Origin: Pseudonocardia humida
Lineage (GTDB): Bacteria; Actinomycetota; Actinomycetes; Mycobacteriales; Pseudonocardiaceae
Assembly (NCBI RefSeq): GCF_023898865.1
Contig: NZ_JAGSOV010000008.1
Location: 1 to 64,000, forward strand
Direction of reading: 5' to 3'
Length of the DNA: 64,000 nucleotides
The notes beneath the pieces were generated by a model that saw only the letters and a program-made list of their open reading frames with translations, searched no databases and had not been told where the DNA came from. The translations under genes and the position numbers were made by a program. The stretch's first letter is position 1. Each line of letters starts with the position of its first letter. Shown one piece after another: positions 48,158 through 56,920 of this stretch.

Positions 48158-49621
48158 TCAGCCCGTCCCGGGCCACCCGTCGGAGTGACGGCCCCCGTGT
48201 CGTGTCACATCCGAGGGTGCCCGAGCGGCGTCGGTCGCTTCGTGGTGGGCGAGCACCGGAGGCTCGGCGCGGTAGTACGAGTTGTACCCGGCGTACGCGC
48301 GGGGGCCGCGGGTGGGCACCATCGTGAACAGGGTGCCCAGCACCGGCACCGACACGGCGGCCAGCGCCTGCACGGCCCGGCCGACCTGCTCCCGGTTGGC
48401 CCGCTTGTACCGGCAGACCAGGATCACTCCGTCGGCCGATGGCGCGACCGCGGCGGCGTCGGTGACCGGGAGCAACGGAGGGGTGTCCAGCAGCACCACG
48501 TCGTACTGCGTGCGCAACTCCGCCAGCAGCTCGGTCATCTGCCGCGAGCCGAGCAGCTCGCTCGGATTGGGTGGCAGCGAACCGCTGGCGAGCACGTCGA
48601 ACTTGCCGCCCGACCACGGCTGGATCACCTGATCGGGGCGCAGCCTGCCGGACAGGATGTCGGTCAGCCCGACGGTCCCGTCCAGGCCGAGGAGCTCGGC
48701 GACCTTGGGCCGGCGCAGGTCGGCGTCCACCAGCAGCACCCGGGCGCGCGTCGCGGCCATGGCTATCGCCAGGTTGCACAGGGAGGTCGTCTTCCCCTCC
48801 TCGGGGAGCGAACTGGTCACCACGATGACCTTGTGGGGGTTGTCCAGGTCGATGAACTGCAGGTTGGTGCGCAGCTGCCGGAACGCCTCGGCACGCGGCG
48901 ACTGGGGATCGTCGTCGTGCACGGTCAGCGGCCGCTTCGGGGTGTTCGCCTGGTACGCGATCGTCCCGAGGTTCGGTGCCCGGGTCACCGCGTGCAGCAG
49001 CTCCAGGGACTTGATCGAGCTGTCGGTGGCGTTCCGCAGGAGCGCCAGGCCCACCCCGGCGGCCAGCCCGACCAGCAGGCCGAGCAGGAGGCTGGCCGGC
49101 AGGCCGGTCGACGACGGTGCCGTCGGGACCTCGGCCGGTTCGACGACCCTGACCAGCACGGGCGCCAGCGCATCGGGAGTGGCCGGGCGCTCGAGCTCGG
49201 CGACCAGGTCGGTGAACACGCGACCGACCGAGTTGGCGACGGTCGCGACACCCTCGGGCGAGCCGCCGGTGACGGCGACGTCGATCAGCACGGAGTCGGC
49301 CGCGTTCGACGCCGTGATGCGACCCGCCAGTGCGGCGGGCGACTCGGTGAGGCCGAGCTGCCGGACCACCGCCCGGCTCACCCGCATGCTGTTGACCAGC
49401 TCCACGTAGGACGACACCCGCTGCTGCGACAGCAAGCTGCCCTGGTAGGCGGCGTTGGCGGTGTCGGCGGACTGCGCCGAGACGTAGAGCGAGATGCGCG
49501 CGGTGTACTCGACCGGTCGCAGGGTCCAGGCGACTCCCGCCCCGAGGGTCACCAGCACCGTGGTGAGCACGAGGATCATCCATCGTTCCCGGAGAACCCG
49601 CGCGTAATCCTGAATGGCCAC
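48158..49621 (-). CDS. Wzc-like polysaccharide co-polymerase and BY-kinase
   Basis: A 487-residue single-chain Wzz-BY-kinase. Residues 1-200 form the chain-length domain with two membrane helices (WMILVLTTVLVTLGAGVAWTL and LPASLLLGLLVGLAAGVGLAL). The kinase half has Walker A SSLPEEGKTTS (Lys 277), Walker A' VLLVDADLRRP and Walker B VVLLDTPPL. A C-terminal tyrosine cluster (RAYAGYNSYYRAEPP) provides autophosphorylation sites. It regulates chain length and export together with Wzy. The GTG has GGGGGA 4 bases upstream. It is the first minus-arm gene and separated from the next by 377 bp. Confidence 0.92.
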   Translation of the reverse strand: MAIQDYARVLRERWMILVLTTVLVTLGAGVAWTLRPVEYTARISLYVSAQSADTANAAYQGSLLSQQRVSSYVELVNSMRVSRAVVRQLGLTESPAALAGRITASNAADSVLIDVAVTGGSPEGVATVANSVGRVFTDLVAELERPATPDALAPVLVRVVEPAEVPTAPSSTGLPASLLLGLLVGLAAGVGLALLRNATDSSIKSLELLHAVTRAPNLGTIAYQANTPKRPLTVHDDDPQSPRAEAFRQLRTNLQFIDLDNPHKVIVVTSSLPEEGKTTSLCNLAIAMAATRARVLLVDADLRRPKVAELLGLDGTVGLTDILSGRLRPDQVIQPWSGGKFDVLASGSLPPNPSELLGSRQMTELLAELRTQYDVVLLDTPPLLPVTDAAAVAPSADGVILVCRYKRANREQVGRAVQALAAVSVPVLGTLFTMVPTRGPRAYAGYNSYYRAEPPVLAHHEATDAARAPSDVTRHGGRHSDGWPGTG

Positions 49622-49662
49622 ATTTCCCCCGTCGCCTACGCATGGCCGCATTAGGACCATTC

Positions 49663-49680
49663 GGCGTAACTGACTACGCC
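49663..49680. promoter_or_regulatory. Dyad upstream of wzc-like gene
   Basis: GGCGTA-ACTGAC-TACGCC is a perfect 6-bp inverted repeat 42 bp upstream of the Wzc start. Its sequence differs from palindrome sites 1-3, so control of wzc may be separate. Confidence 0.4.
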
Positions 49681-49816
49681 TAACAGGGTAGGGGCGACGA
49701 GGCCCTGGAGCCAACCGGCGCGCACCTCGGGATGAACCGCCGCCCATCCTTCGACCGACGGCGTATCGATCCGACGGTGGACGCCCAGCGCACCGCCGGC
49801 CCCTACCGTCAGGGAT

Positions 49817-51007
49817 ATGACCGCCGTCACAGATCCCGGTGCCACGTCCATCGCCGCCCGCGCCCTCGCGCCCGACCTGGCCCGCGGCGGCATGCTGCTG
49901 CTCATCGCGCTGGCCAACGTCCACCTGTTCACCTACGGGCACCCGCTCGGTCCCCGCGGCTACCCGCGCGACGTCGGGGGTGTCGACAGCGTGGTCGCCC
50001 TGCTGCAGATGACGCTGGTCGACGGCCGGGCGTACCCGCTGTTCGGGCTGCTGTTCGGCTACGGGATCGTGCAGCTGACCCGGCGGCGCACGGCGGTGGG
50101 CCGGTCGGTGGACGCCGTGGTCGGGCTGGTCCGCAGGCGGGGCGCCTGGATGCTGCTCATCGGCGCCGTGCACGGCGTGCTGCTGTGGTCGGGTGACATC
50201 GTCGGGGCCTACGGGCTGCTCGCGGTGCTGCTGGCCGGACTGCTCGTGCGGGGGTCGGACCGGGCGCTGGCGCGGGTGGCCGTCGCCGGCACCACGGTCA
50301 CGACGCTGTTCTACGCGGGCTCCGGGCTGTCCATGCCGGGCGATCCGCAGGCGTTCATGGCCTCGATGGCGATCGCCGACCCGCTGGCGGCGCTGGGCGC
50401 GCGCGCGTTCGAGTGGGGGACGATCGGGGTGCTGCTGCAGGCCTTCGGCGTCTTCGGGGCCGTGGCGGCCGGAGCCTGGGCGGCCCGGCGCCGGCTGCTC
50501 GACGAGCCGGAGCGGCACCGCCCGCTGCTGACCCGCGTGGCCGTCGTGGGGCTGGCCGCGGCCGTGCTGGGCGGGCTGCCCATGGCCCTGATGGCGGCCC
50601 AGCTCTGGACCTCACCCCCGCTGTGGGCAGTGCTGGCCGCGGGCTCGCTGCACGCGCTCGGCGGCTACGTGGGCGGGTTCGGGTACGCGGCCCTGTTCGG
50701 GCTGCTGGCGATCCGGGTGGTCGAGCGCGGCACCGGCCCGGTGACCGACGCGCTGCGGGCCTGCGGGCAGCGCTCGCTGAGCTGCTACCTCGCCCAGTCG
50801 GTGGCGTTCGTGGCGCTGCTGCCGGCGTGGACGCTCGGGCTCGGGGAGGGAGCGCACCTGTGGCAGACCGCCCTGGTCGGCGCCGGGGCCTGGCTGGTGA
50901 TCCTGGTGGTGGCCGCGGCGTCGGCCCGCGCCGGGTTCCGCGGCCCGGCCGAGGTGCTGCTGCGCCGGCTGACCTACGGCCCCCGACGCGTCCCGGTCGC
51001 CCACTGA
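49817..51007 (+). CDS. DUF418-domain membrane protein, copy 1
   Basis: A 396-residue protein with about 9-10 membrane helices. It begins ARALAPDLARGGMLLLIALANVHLFTYG and carries the DUF418 C-terminal block RACGQRSLSCYLAQSVAFVALLPAWTLG. These proteins are related to acyltransferase-3 membrane proteins and may acylate envelope glycans, but no function is established. It is divergent from Wzc and followed by a paralogue of identical length. Whether it serves the adjacent polysaccharide cluster is open. Confidence 0.88.
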   Translation: MTAVTDPGATSIAARALAPDLARGGMLLLIALANVHLFTYGHPLGPRGYPRDVGGVDSVVALLQMTLVDGRAYPLFGLLFGYGIVQLTRRRTAVGRSVDAVVGLVRRRGAWMLLIGAVHGVLLWSGDIVGAYGLLAVLLAGLLVRGSDRALARVAVAGTTVTTLFYAGSGLSMPGDPQAFMASMAIADPLAALGARAFEWGTIGVLLQAFGVFGAVAAGAWAARRRLLDEPERHRPLLTRVAVVGLAAAVLGGLPMALMAAQLWTSPPLWAVLAAGSLHALGGYVGGFGYAALFGLLAIRVVERGTGPVTDALRACGQRSLSCYLAQSVAFVALLPAWTLGLGEGAHLWQTALVGAGAWLVILVVAAASARAGFRGPAEVLLRRLTYGPRRVPVAH

Positions 51008-51019
51008 CCCCCCGACCCC

Positions 51020-51076
51020 GGTTCAGGAAAAGCCACGATGCCGCCCTCTGCGGGCAGCATCGTGGCTTTCCTGAAC
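51020..51076. repeat. 57-bp dispersed palindrome, copy 2
   Basis: The same element as at 14919-14975, with the loop inverted: ggttcaggaaaagccacgat begins one arm and gcatcgtggctttcctgaac ends the other, centred on CCGCCCTCTGCGGGC. It starts 13 bp after the first DUF418 stop, a terminator-like place, but between two same-direction paralogues. Confidence 0.75.
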
Positions 51077-51173
51077 TCCGGCCGGCGACAGCTGCGACGG
51101 ACGCCCAACGGACGATGCCCCATCGTCCGACCGATTGATCCCCGGGGCGCGGCCGCTCCCTAGTGTCGTGGGC

Positions 51174-52364
51174 ATGACCCTCCCCCCGGACCCGGGCGCC
51201 ACCCCCACCGGTGCCCGCGCACTCGCCCCGGACCTGGCCCGGGGCGGCATGCTGCTGCTCATCGCCCTGGCCAACGTGCACGCCTACACGTACGGCCACT
51301 CGCTCGGCCCGCGCGGCTACCCCGCCGACCCGGGCGGGATCGACGCGATCGTGGCGCTGCTGCAGATGCTGCTGGTCGACGGGCGGGCCTACCCGATGTT
51401 CGGGTTGCTGTTCGGCTACGGGATCGTGCAGCTCGCCCGCCGGCGCACGAACGGCCCCGACGGCACCGGCGCGGCGGTGGGCCTGGTGCGCCGACGCGGG
51501 ACCTGGATGGTGGCCATCGGGGCGGCGCACGGGCTGTTGCTGTGGTCCGGCGACATCGTCGCCGCCTACGGGCTGGTCGCGCTGCTCACCGCCGGGCTGC
51601 TGCTCCGCGGCTCGGACCGGGCCCTGGTCCGCGTGGTGGTCGCCGGCACGGCGTTCGTGGGGCTGTTCTACGCCTTCAGCGGCCTGCCCCTGCCCGGCGA
51701 CCCGCAGGCGTTCCTGCCGTCGATGGCGATCGTGGACCCGGCGGCGGCCGCGGCCGTGCGCGGCGTCGAGTGGCTGGGGGTCGGGGTGGTGCTGCAGGTC
51801 CCCGGCACGGTGGGAGCGGTGGCCGCGGGGGCCTGGGCGGCTCGGCGCCGGCTGCTCGACGAGCCCGGGCGGCACCGGGCGCTGCTGGTCCGGGTGGCCG
51901 TGGTGGGGATGGCCGCCGCGGTGCTGGGCGGCCTGCCGCTGGCCCTGGTGGCCGCCGGGTACTGGACGTCGCCGCCACTGGCCGGCCTGCTGGCGGCCGG
52001 GGCTTTGCACGCGGTCGGCGGCTACGCGGGCGGGTTCGGGTACGCGGCGGTGTTCGGGCTGCTCGCGGTCCGGATCGCGCGACGCGGCGCCGGTCCGGTG
52101 GCCGGCGCGCTGCGCGCCTGTGGGCAGCGCTCGCTGTCGTGCTACCTGGCGCAGTCGGTGGCGTTCGTGGCCCTGCTGCCCGCCTGGACGCTGGGTCTCG
52201 GCGCGCGGGCCCACCTCTGGCAGGTGGCACTGCTCGGCGCCGGGGCCTGGCTGGTGATCCTTGTCGTCGCGGCGGTGTCGGCCCGCGCGGGGGTGCGCGG
52301 CCCGGCCGAGGTGCTGCTGCGCCGGCTGACCTACGGCCCCCGACGTGTCCCGGTCGCCCACTGA
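51174..52364 (+). CDS. DUF418-domain membrane protein, copy 2
   Basis: A 396-residue paralogue of the preceding gene, clearly alike along its length (ARALAPDLARGGMLLLIALANVH, RACGQRSLSCYLAQSVAFVALLPAWTLGLG, LLRRLTYGPRRVPVAH). The last 69 bases, including the stop, match copy 1 except for one C/T change, indicating recent duplication or gene conversion. About 9-10 membrane helices. The ATG was chosen to match copy 1. Function unknown. Confidence 0.88.
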   Translation: MTLPPDPGATPTGARALAPDLARGGMLLLIALANVHAYTYGHSLGPRGYPADPGGIDAIVALLQMLLVDGRAYPMFGLLFGYGIVQLARRRTNGPDGTGAAVGLVRRRGTWMVAIGAAHGLLLWSGDIVAAYGLVALLTAGLLLRGSDRALVRVVVAGTAFVGLFYAFSGLPLPGDPQAFLPSMAIVDPAAAAAVRGVEWLGVGVVLQVPGTVGAVAAGAWAARRRLLDEPGRHRALLVRVAVVGMAAAVLGGLPLALVAAGYWTSPPLAGLLAAGALHAVGGYAGGFGYAAVFGLLAVRIARRGAGPVAGALRACGQRSLSCYLAQSVAFVALLPAWTLGLGARAHLWQVALLGAGAWLVILVVAAVSARAGVRGPAEVLLRRLTYGPRRVPVAH

Positions 52365-52405
52365 ACTCCGGCCGGGAGCGCGCGCCGGGCACCGCCGCGG
52401 GTCGG

Positions 52406-53035
52406 CTACGTGCGCGCGATAGTGCGCAGCCATTCGGCCATCCGCGGGAGCAGGCGCGCGTCGATGCCGTGCCCGCCGTCGTGCGGCAGCTCGGTGACCT
52501 CGGCGCCGCGGTCCCGCAGCTGGCCGACCAGGGTGGTGGTCTGGTCGAGGGTGGCCATCGGGTCGCGCCTGCCGTTGGAGACCAGCACCCGCCGCCCGCC
52601 CAGGTCGGCAGGGGGCGGCCCGTCCCGGTAGGGCACCATCGCGGCCAGCAGGACCGCGGCGGTCAGCGAGTCCGAGTGGCCGAACAGCAGCGCCGAGGCG
52701 ATGTTGGCGCCGTTGGAGAAGCCGACCGCGGCCCAGGTGCCCGCGGCCACGCCGTAGCGGGCCTCGGCGGCGGCCAGGAACGCGGCCAGCTCGTCGACCC
52801 TGGCCCGCAGGTCGTCCTCGTCGAAGACGCCCTCGCGCAGCCGCCGGAAGAACCGCGGCATGCCGTTCTCCAGCACCGTCCCGCGCACCGAGAGCACCGG
52901 GGCGTCGGGGGCCAGGTGCTCGCGCAGGGGCAGCAGGTCGTGCTCGTCGCCGCCGGTGCCGTGCAGGAGCAGCAGCGGCGTCGGGCCGGGGCCGGGCAAC
53001 CAGACGTGCGGCCGGTCGAGCGGATCGGTGCTCAC
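52406..53035 (-). CDS. Carboxylesterase/phospholipase-type hydrolase (MhqD/YpfH-like)
   Basis: A 209-residue alpha/beta-hydrolase. LLLLHGTGGDEHDLLPLREHLAPDAPVLSVRG, GFSNGANIASALL (Ser nucleophile in GFSNG), NGRRDPMA (acid Asp) and LPHDGGHGI (His) match the phospholipase/carboxylesterase family. In Bacillus an equivalent gene, mhqD, lies beside the dioxygenase mhqO and helps resist quinones; the same pair occurs here with a 4-base GTGA overlap. It is therefore likely to act on a product of the ring-cleavage enzyme (inference). Confidence 0.87.
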   Translation of the reverse strand: MSTDPLDRPHVWLPGPGPTPLLLLHGTGGDEHDLLPLREHLAPDAPVLSVRGTVLENGMPRFFRRLREGVFDEDDLRARVDELAAFLAAAEARYGVAAGTWAAVGFSNGANIASALLFGHSDSLTAAVLLAAMVPYRDGPPPADLGGRRVLVSNGRRDPMATLDQTTTLVGQLRDRGAEVTELPHDGGHGIDARLLPRMAEWLRTIART

Positions 53036-54015
53036 GACGTCGCCGGGGCGGAGCCGTCGGGGGCGTCGGGCAGGCGCAGGGTCGGCAGCGCCGCGGCGAT
53101 CTGCGCGCGGTCGGGCTCCAGCCACGGCGGCAGCTTCAGCGCCCGGCCCAGTGCGAGCAGCGGCTCGTCGACGGCGAAGCCGGGCTGGTCGGTGGCGATC
53201 TCGAACAGCACGCCGCCGGGCTCGCGGAAGTAGATGGAGGTGAAGTACTGCCGGTCGAGGACCTCGGTGACCTGCACCCCGGCCTCGAGCAGCTGCCGGC
53301 GCCAGCGCAGCTGGGTCGGCGCGTCCGGGGCCCGGAACGCCACGTGGTGCACGGTCCCGCCGGCCTGCAGGCCCTGCCGGCGGGTCTCGGCGGCCAGGTC
53401 GACGATCGCGCCGGCGGTGCCGTTCGCCCCGTCGTCCATCGCGTACCGGGCGCGGTCGCCGCGCTCGCCGTCGAGCCGCATCCCGAGCAGCTCGGAGAGC
53501 ATCCGCTGGGTCGGTTCGAGCTGCCGCTCGGACAGCGTCACCGAGTGCAGCCCGCGCACCGCGTGCTCGGCGGGCACCCCGGCGGCGCCGTCCCAGCCGG
53601 AGCGCGCGTCGCCCGGCGCGGCCACCAGGTCGATCACCAGGCCGTGCGGGTCGCGCAGGGTCAGCACCTCGGTGCCGTCGCGGTCGACCGGGGCGTCGGC
53701 GTCGACGCCGAACCCGGACAGCCGCCGCTGCCACCAGCCGATCGACTCCGGCGGCACGCCGAAGGCGGTGCTCGTGGTGAGCCCGGCGCCGTTGCGGCCC
53801 GGCGGAACGCCCTTCCACGGGAAGAACGTCAGGATCGTCGAGGGCGAGCCCGCGGCGTCGCCGTAGTAGAGGTGGTAGGTGTCCGGGGAGTCGAAGTTGA
53901 CCGTCTGCTTGACCAGCCGCAGCCCCAGCACCCGGGCGTAGAAGTCGACGTTCTCCTGCGGATCGGCGGCGATCGCGGTGACGTGGTGCAGCCCGCTGGG
54001 CGCGATGTCGGTCAT
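53032..54015 (-). CDS. Ring-cleaving dioxygenase, MhqO/LinE type
   Basis: A 327-residue two-domain VOC dioxygenase that should open hydroquinone- or catechol-like rings using Fe(II). Domain 1 begins LHHVTAIAADPQENVDFYARVLGLRLVKQTVNFD, domain 2 VRGLHSVTLSERQLEPTQRMLSELLG. Metal ligands are expected in LHHV, TVHHVAFRAPD and FREPGGVLFEIATDQPGF. It is translationally coupled to the downstream MhqD-like esterase. A 16-bp dyad upstream (54031-54046) resembles a MarR-type site, but no MarR gene is adjacent. Confidence 0.88.
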   Translation of the reverse strand: MTDIAPSGLHHVTAIAADPQENVDFYARVLGLRLVKQTVNFDSPDTYHLYYGDAAGSPSTILTFFPWKGVPPGRNGAGLTTSTAFGVPPESIGWWQRRLSGFGVDADAPVDRDGTEVLTLRDPHGLVIDLVAAPGDARSGWDGAAGVPAEHAVRGLHSVTLSERQLEPTQRMLSELLGMRLDGERGDRARYAMDDGANGTAGAIVDLAAETRRQGLQAGGTVHHVAFRAPDAPTQLRWRRQLLEAGVQVTEVLDRQYFTSIYFREPGGVLFEIATDQPGFAVDEPLLALGRALKLPPWLEPDRAQIAAALPTLRLPDAPDGSAPATS

Positions 54016-54030
54016 GGTGGTACCCAATCT

Positions 54031-54046
54031 AGTTGTTGCATCAACT
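54031..54046. promoter_or_regulatory. Dyad upstream of mhqO-like gene
   Basis: AGTTGTTGCATCAACT is a 16-bp palindrome with one mismatched pair, 16 bp before the dioxygenase start codon. It fits a repressor of MarR type. Confidence 0.45.
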
Positions 54047-54122
54047 ATTCCGGAGGGTCCGTCCGGACGATCGAACCACCGACCGGACGTCCCGGTGCGA
54101 TAGCCGCAAGCCACTGCATCGG

Positions 54123-54145
54123 AACGCAAGAATTTGCGTTAGTCT
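54123..54145 (+). promoter_or_regulatory. LacI-type operator and -10 of lacI-like gene
   Basis: AACGCAA-GAAT-TTGCGTT (54123-54140) is a perfect 7-bp-arm dyad 11 bp before the GTG of the LacI-like gene. TAGTCT (54140-54145) overlaps its right arm and fits the TANNNT -10 pattern, implying autorepression and a nearly leaderless transcript. Confidence 0.6.
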
Positions 54146-54151
54146 TGCGCC

Positions 54152-55162
54152 GTGACTCGACGGCTGGCAGTGGTGGCGCAGAAGGTCGGCGTGAGCGAGG
54201 CGACGGTCAGCCGGGTGCTCAACGGCAAGCCCGGGGTCTCCGAAGCGACCAGGGAAGCGGTGCTCACCGCCCTCGACGTCCTCGGCTACGAGCGGCCCAC
54301 CCGGCTGCGCGGCGAGCGCGCCCGGCTGGTCGGGCTGGTGCTGCCCGAGCTGCAGAACCCCATCTTCCCCGCCTTCGGCGAGGTCGTCGGGGGCGCGCTC
54401 GCCCAGCAGGGGCTCACCGCGCTGCTGTGCACCAGTTCGGCGGGTGGGGTCAGCGAGGCCGCCTACGTCGACCTGCTGCTCCAGCAGCAGGTCTCCGGCG
54501 CGATCTTCGCCGGCGGGCTCTACACCGAGGCCGACGCCTCGCACGAGCACTACACGCTGCTGCGCACCCGCAAGCTGCCCACCGTGCTGGTCAACGCCGC
54601 GGTCGGCGGGCTGGCGTTCCCGCAGGTCAGCTGCGACGACGAGGTGGCGGTGGAGCAGGCGTTCGGGCACCTGCGCGCGCTCGGGCACCGCCGGATCGGG
54701 CTGCTTCTCGGCCCCGCCGACCACGTGCCGTCCCGACGCAAGCTTGCGTCGTTCCGGACAGCGAGCGCCCGCGCGGGCGGCCCGGCCGAGCCCGAGCTCG
54801 TGGAGCACGCGATGTTCTCGTTGGAGAGCGGCCAGGCCGCGATGCTGCGCCTGCTCGACCGCGACGTCACCGGCGTGGTCTGCGCCAGCGACCCGCTGGC
54901 GCTGGGCGCGATCCGGGCGGTGCGCCGCCGCGGGATGAGCGTCCCGCGCGACGTCTCGGTCATCGGCTACGACGACTCGGCCCTGATGACCTGCGTGGAC
55001 CCCGCGCTCACCACCGTGCGCCAGCCGATCGAGGCGATGGGGCGGGCCGCGGTCGACCTGCTCGTGCACCAGATCGGGGGCAGCCGGGTGGGTACCGCCG
55101 AGCTGCTCTACGAACCCGAGCTCGTGGTGCGCGCCTCCACCGCGCAGGTCCGTTCTGACTAA
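54152..55162 (+). CDS. LacI-family transcriptional regulator of sugar operon
   Basis: A 336-residue repressor. The HTH and hinge are RLAVVAQKVGVSEATVSRVLNGKPGVSEATREAVLTALDVLGYERP. The periplasmic-binding-protein-like ligand domain follows (RLVGLVLPELQNPIFPAFGEVVGG... DVSVIGYDDSALMTCVDPALTTVRQP). It lies 92 bp upstream of an alpha-glucosidase/ABC importer operon and should respond to an alpha-glucoside. Operators sit before its own GTG, inside its own coding sequence, and at the alpha-glucosidase promoter as a half-site. Confidence 0.9.
   Translation: MTRRLAVVAQKVGVSEATVSRVLNGKPGVSEATREAVLTALDVLGYERPTRLRGERARLVGLVLPELQNPIFPAFGEVVGGALAQQGLTALLCTSSAGGVSEAAYVDLLLQQQVSGAIFAGGLYTEADASHEHYTLLRTRKLPTVLVNAAVGGLAFPQVSCDDEVAVEQAFGHLRALGHRRIGLLLGPADHVPSRRKLASFRTASARAGGPAEPELVEHAMFSLESGQAAMLRLLDRDVTGVVCASDPLALGAIRAVRRRGMSVPRDVSVIGYDDSALMTCVDPALTTVRQPIEAMGRAAVDLLVHQIGGSRVGTAELLYEPELVVRASTAQVRSD
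54734..54751. promoter_or_regulatory. Intragenic LacI-type operator
   Basis: CGACGCAAGCTTGCGTCG is a perfect 18-bp palindrome inside the lacI-like coding sequence, codons about 195-201. Its half-site ACGCAA is the same as in the promoter operator at 54123-54140, but with a 2-bp rather than 4-bp centre. It may act as an auxiliary or roadblock site. Confidence 0.5.
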
Positions 55163-55187
55163 TTCCCAACCAGGTTCTGTCGAAATC

Positions 55188-55199
55188 TTGCGTTAGTCT
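55188..55199 (+). promoter_or_regulatory. Promoter with operator half-site before alpha-glucosidase
   Basis: TTGCGTTAGTCT is identical to 54134-54145 at the lacI-like promoter: the operator right half-site joined to a TAGTCT -10 element. It lies 56 bp upstream of the alpha-glucosidase ATG. A left half is not recognisable. Confidence 0.5.
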
Positions 55200-55254
55200 G
55201 TTAGGCACCCGTACCGTCCCCGGCCACACGACGGAGTGACCGGAGCGGGGGGCC

Positions 55255-56889
55255 ATGGGCGAGCGCGAGTGGTGGCGCGACGCGGTGATCTACGAGGTCT
55301 ACCCGCGCAGCTTCGCCGACGGGAACGGCGACGGCGTCGGCGACCTCACCGGCGTGCGGGCCCGCCTGGGCCACCTCGCCGAGCTGGGCGTGGACGCCAT
55401 CTGGTTCACCCCCTGGTACGCCTCGCCGATGGCCGACGGCGGCTACGACGTCGCCGACTACCGCCGCATCGACCCCGCGTTCGGCACCCTGGCCGACGCC
55501 GAGGCGCTCATCGCCGACGCCCGCGCGCTGGGCATCCGCACGATCGTCGACATCGTCCCCAACCACGTCTCCGACCAGCACCCGTGGTTCCAGGCCGCGC
55601 TGGCCGCCGACCCCGGCTCGCCGGAGCGCGCGCGGTTCTGGTTCCACCCGGGGCGCGGCCCGAACGGCGACGAGGTGCCCACCGGCTGGGTCTCGGAGTT
55701 CGGCGGCGACCCGTGGACCCGCACCAAGAACGCCGACGGCACCCCCGGCCAGTGGTACCTGCACCTGTTCAGCAAGGCCCAGCCCGACCTCAACTGGTCG
55801 CACCCGGACGTGCGCGCCGAGCACGAGTCGGTGCTGCGGTTCTGGTTCGACCGGGGGGTCGCCGGGGTGCGCATCGACTCGGCGGTGCTGCCGGTGAAGG
55901 ACCCGGAGCTGCCCGAGGTGCCGGCCGCGGCCGGCCCCGGCGGGCACCCCTACGTCGACCGCGACGAGCTGCACGACATCTACCGGTCCTGGCGGGCCAT
56001 CGCCGACGGCTACCCCGACGAACGGCTGCTGGTCGGCGAGGTGTGGCTGCCCGACGCGGCCCGGTTCGCCCGCTACCTGCGCCCCGACGAGCTGCACACG
56101 GCGTTCAACTTCGACACCCTGGCCCGCCCGTGGGACGCCGCCCAGCTGCGCGCCTCGATCGACACCACGCTGGCCGCGCACGCGCCGGTGGGCGCCCCGG
56201 CGACCTGGGTGCTGTCCAACCACGACGTCACCCGGCCGGTCACCCGCTACGGGCGCGCCGACACCGGGTTCGCGTTCGCCACCAAGCGCGCCGGCACGCC
56301 GACCGACCCCGCCTTGGGCACCCACCGGGCCCGGGCCGCGGCGCTGCTCACCGCCGCGCTGCCCGGCTCGCTGTACGTCTACCAGGGCGACGAGCTGGGG
56401 CTGCCGGAGTTCGAGCAGCTCGACGACGAGCTGCGCACCGACCCGATGTTCCTGCGCTCCGGCGGCGTCGACCCGGGCCGCGACGGCTGCCGGGTGCCGC
56501 TGCCGTGGTCGGGCGCCGCGCCGCCGTTCGGCTTCTCCCCCGACGGCCGGGCGACCTGGCTGCCGCAGCCGCCCGAGTGGGCCGCGCTCACCGTCGAGGC
56601 GCAGGCCGCCGACCCCGGTTCGATGCTCGCGCTCTACCGGGCGGCGCTGCGCATCCGGCGCGCCGAGCTGCCCGGCCGCCCGATGCGCTGGCTGCCGTCG
56701 GGCCGGGACGTGCTCGCCTTCGCCCGCGGCGACGCGTTCGCCTGCCTGGTCAACCTCGGTCCCGAGCCGGTGCCGCTGCCGGTCGGCGAGGTCCTGCTGG
56801 CCAGCGGCGCGCTGACCGACGCCCGATTGCCGACCGACACCGCGGCCTGGCTGCGGACACCGCTCGACGCACCACCGCCCGTGCAGTAG
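55255..56889 (+). CDS. GH13 alpha-glucosidase
   Basis: A 544-residue cytosolic alpha-amylase-family enzyme that releases glucose from imported oligosaccharides. It begins WWRDAVIYEVYPRSFADGNGDGVGDLTGV. The nucleophile is D208 in GVRIDS, the acid/base E262 in VGEVWL, and the third Asp D324 in LSNHDV; QPDLNW supports oligo-glucosidase rather than amylase. No signal peptide. It is followed after 31 bp by a solute-binding protein and two permeases, so uptake and breakdown are co-expressed under the LacI regulator. Alpha-1,4 versus alpha-1,6 or sucrose preference is unresolved. Confidence 0.88.
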   Translation: MGEREWWRDAVIYEVYPRSFADGNGDGVGDLTGVRARLGHLAELGVDAIWFTPWYASPMADGGYDVADYRRIDPAFGTLADAEALIADARALGIRTIVDIVPNHVSDQHPWFQAALAADPGSPERARFWFHPGRGPNGDEVPTGWVSEFGGDPWTRTKNADGTPGQWYLHLFSKAQPDLNWSHPDVRAEHESVLRFWFDRGVAGVRIDSAVLPVKDPELPEVPAAAGPGGHPYVDRDELHDIYRSWRAIADGYPDERLLVGEVWLPDAARFARYLRPDELHTAFNFDTLARPWDAAQLRASIDTTLAAHAPVGAPATWVLSNHDVTRPVTRYGRADTGFAFATKRAGTPTDPALGTHRARAAALLTAALPGSLYVYQGDELGLPEFEQLDDELRTDPMFLRSGGVDPGRDGCRVPLPWSGAAPPFGFSPDGRATWLPQPPEWAALTVEAQAADPGSMLALYRAALRIRRAELPGRPMRWLPSGRDVLAFARGDAFACLVNLGPEPVPLPVGEVLLASGALTDARLPTDTAAWLRTPLDAPPPVQ

Positions 56890-56920
56890 CGCCACCAGTA
56901 GAGAGGGCACGGAAACGACG

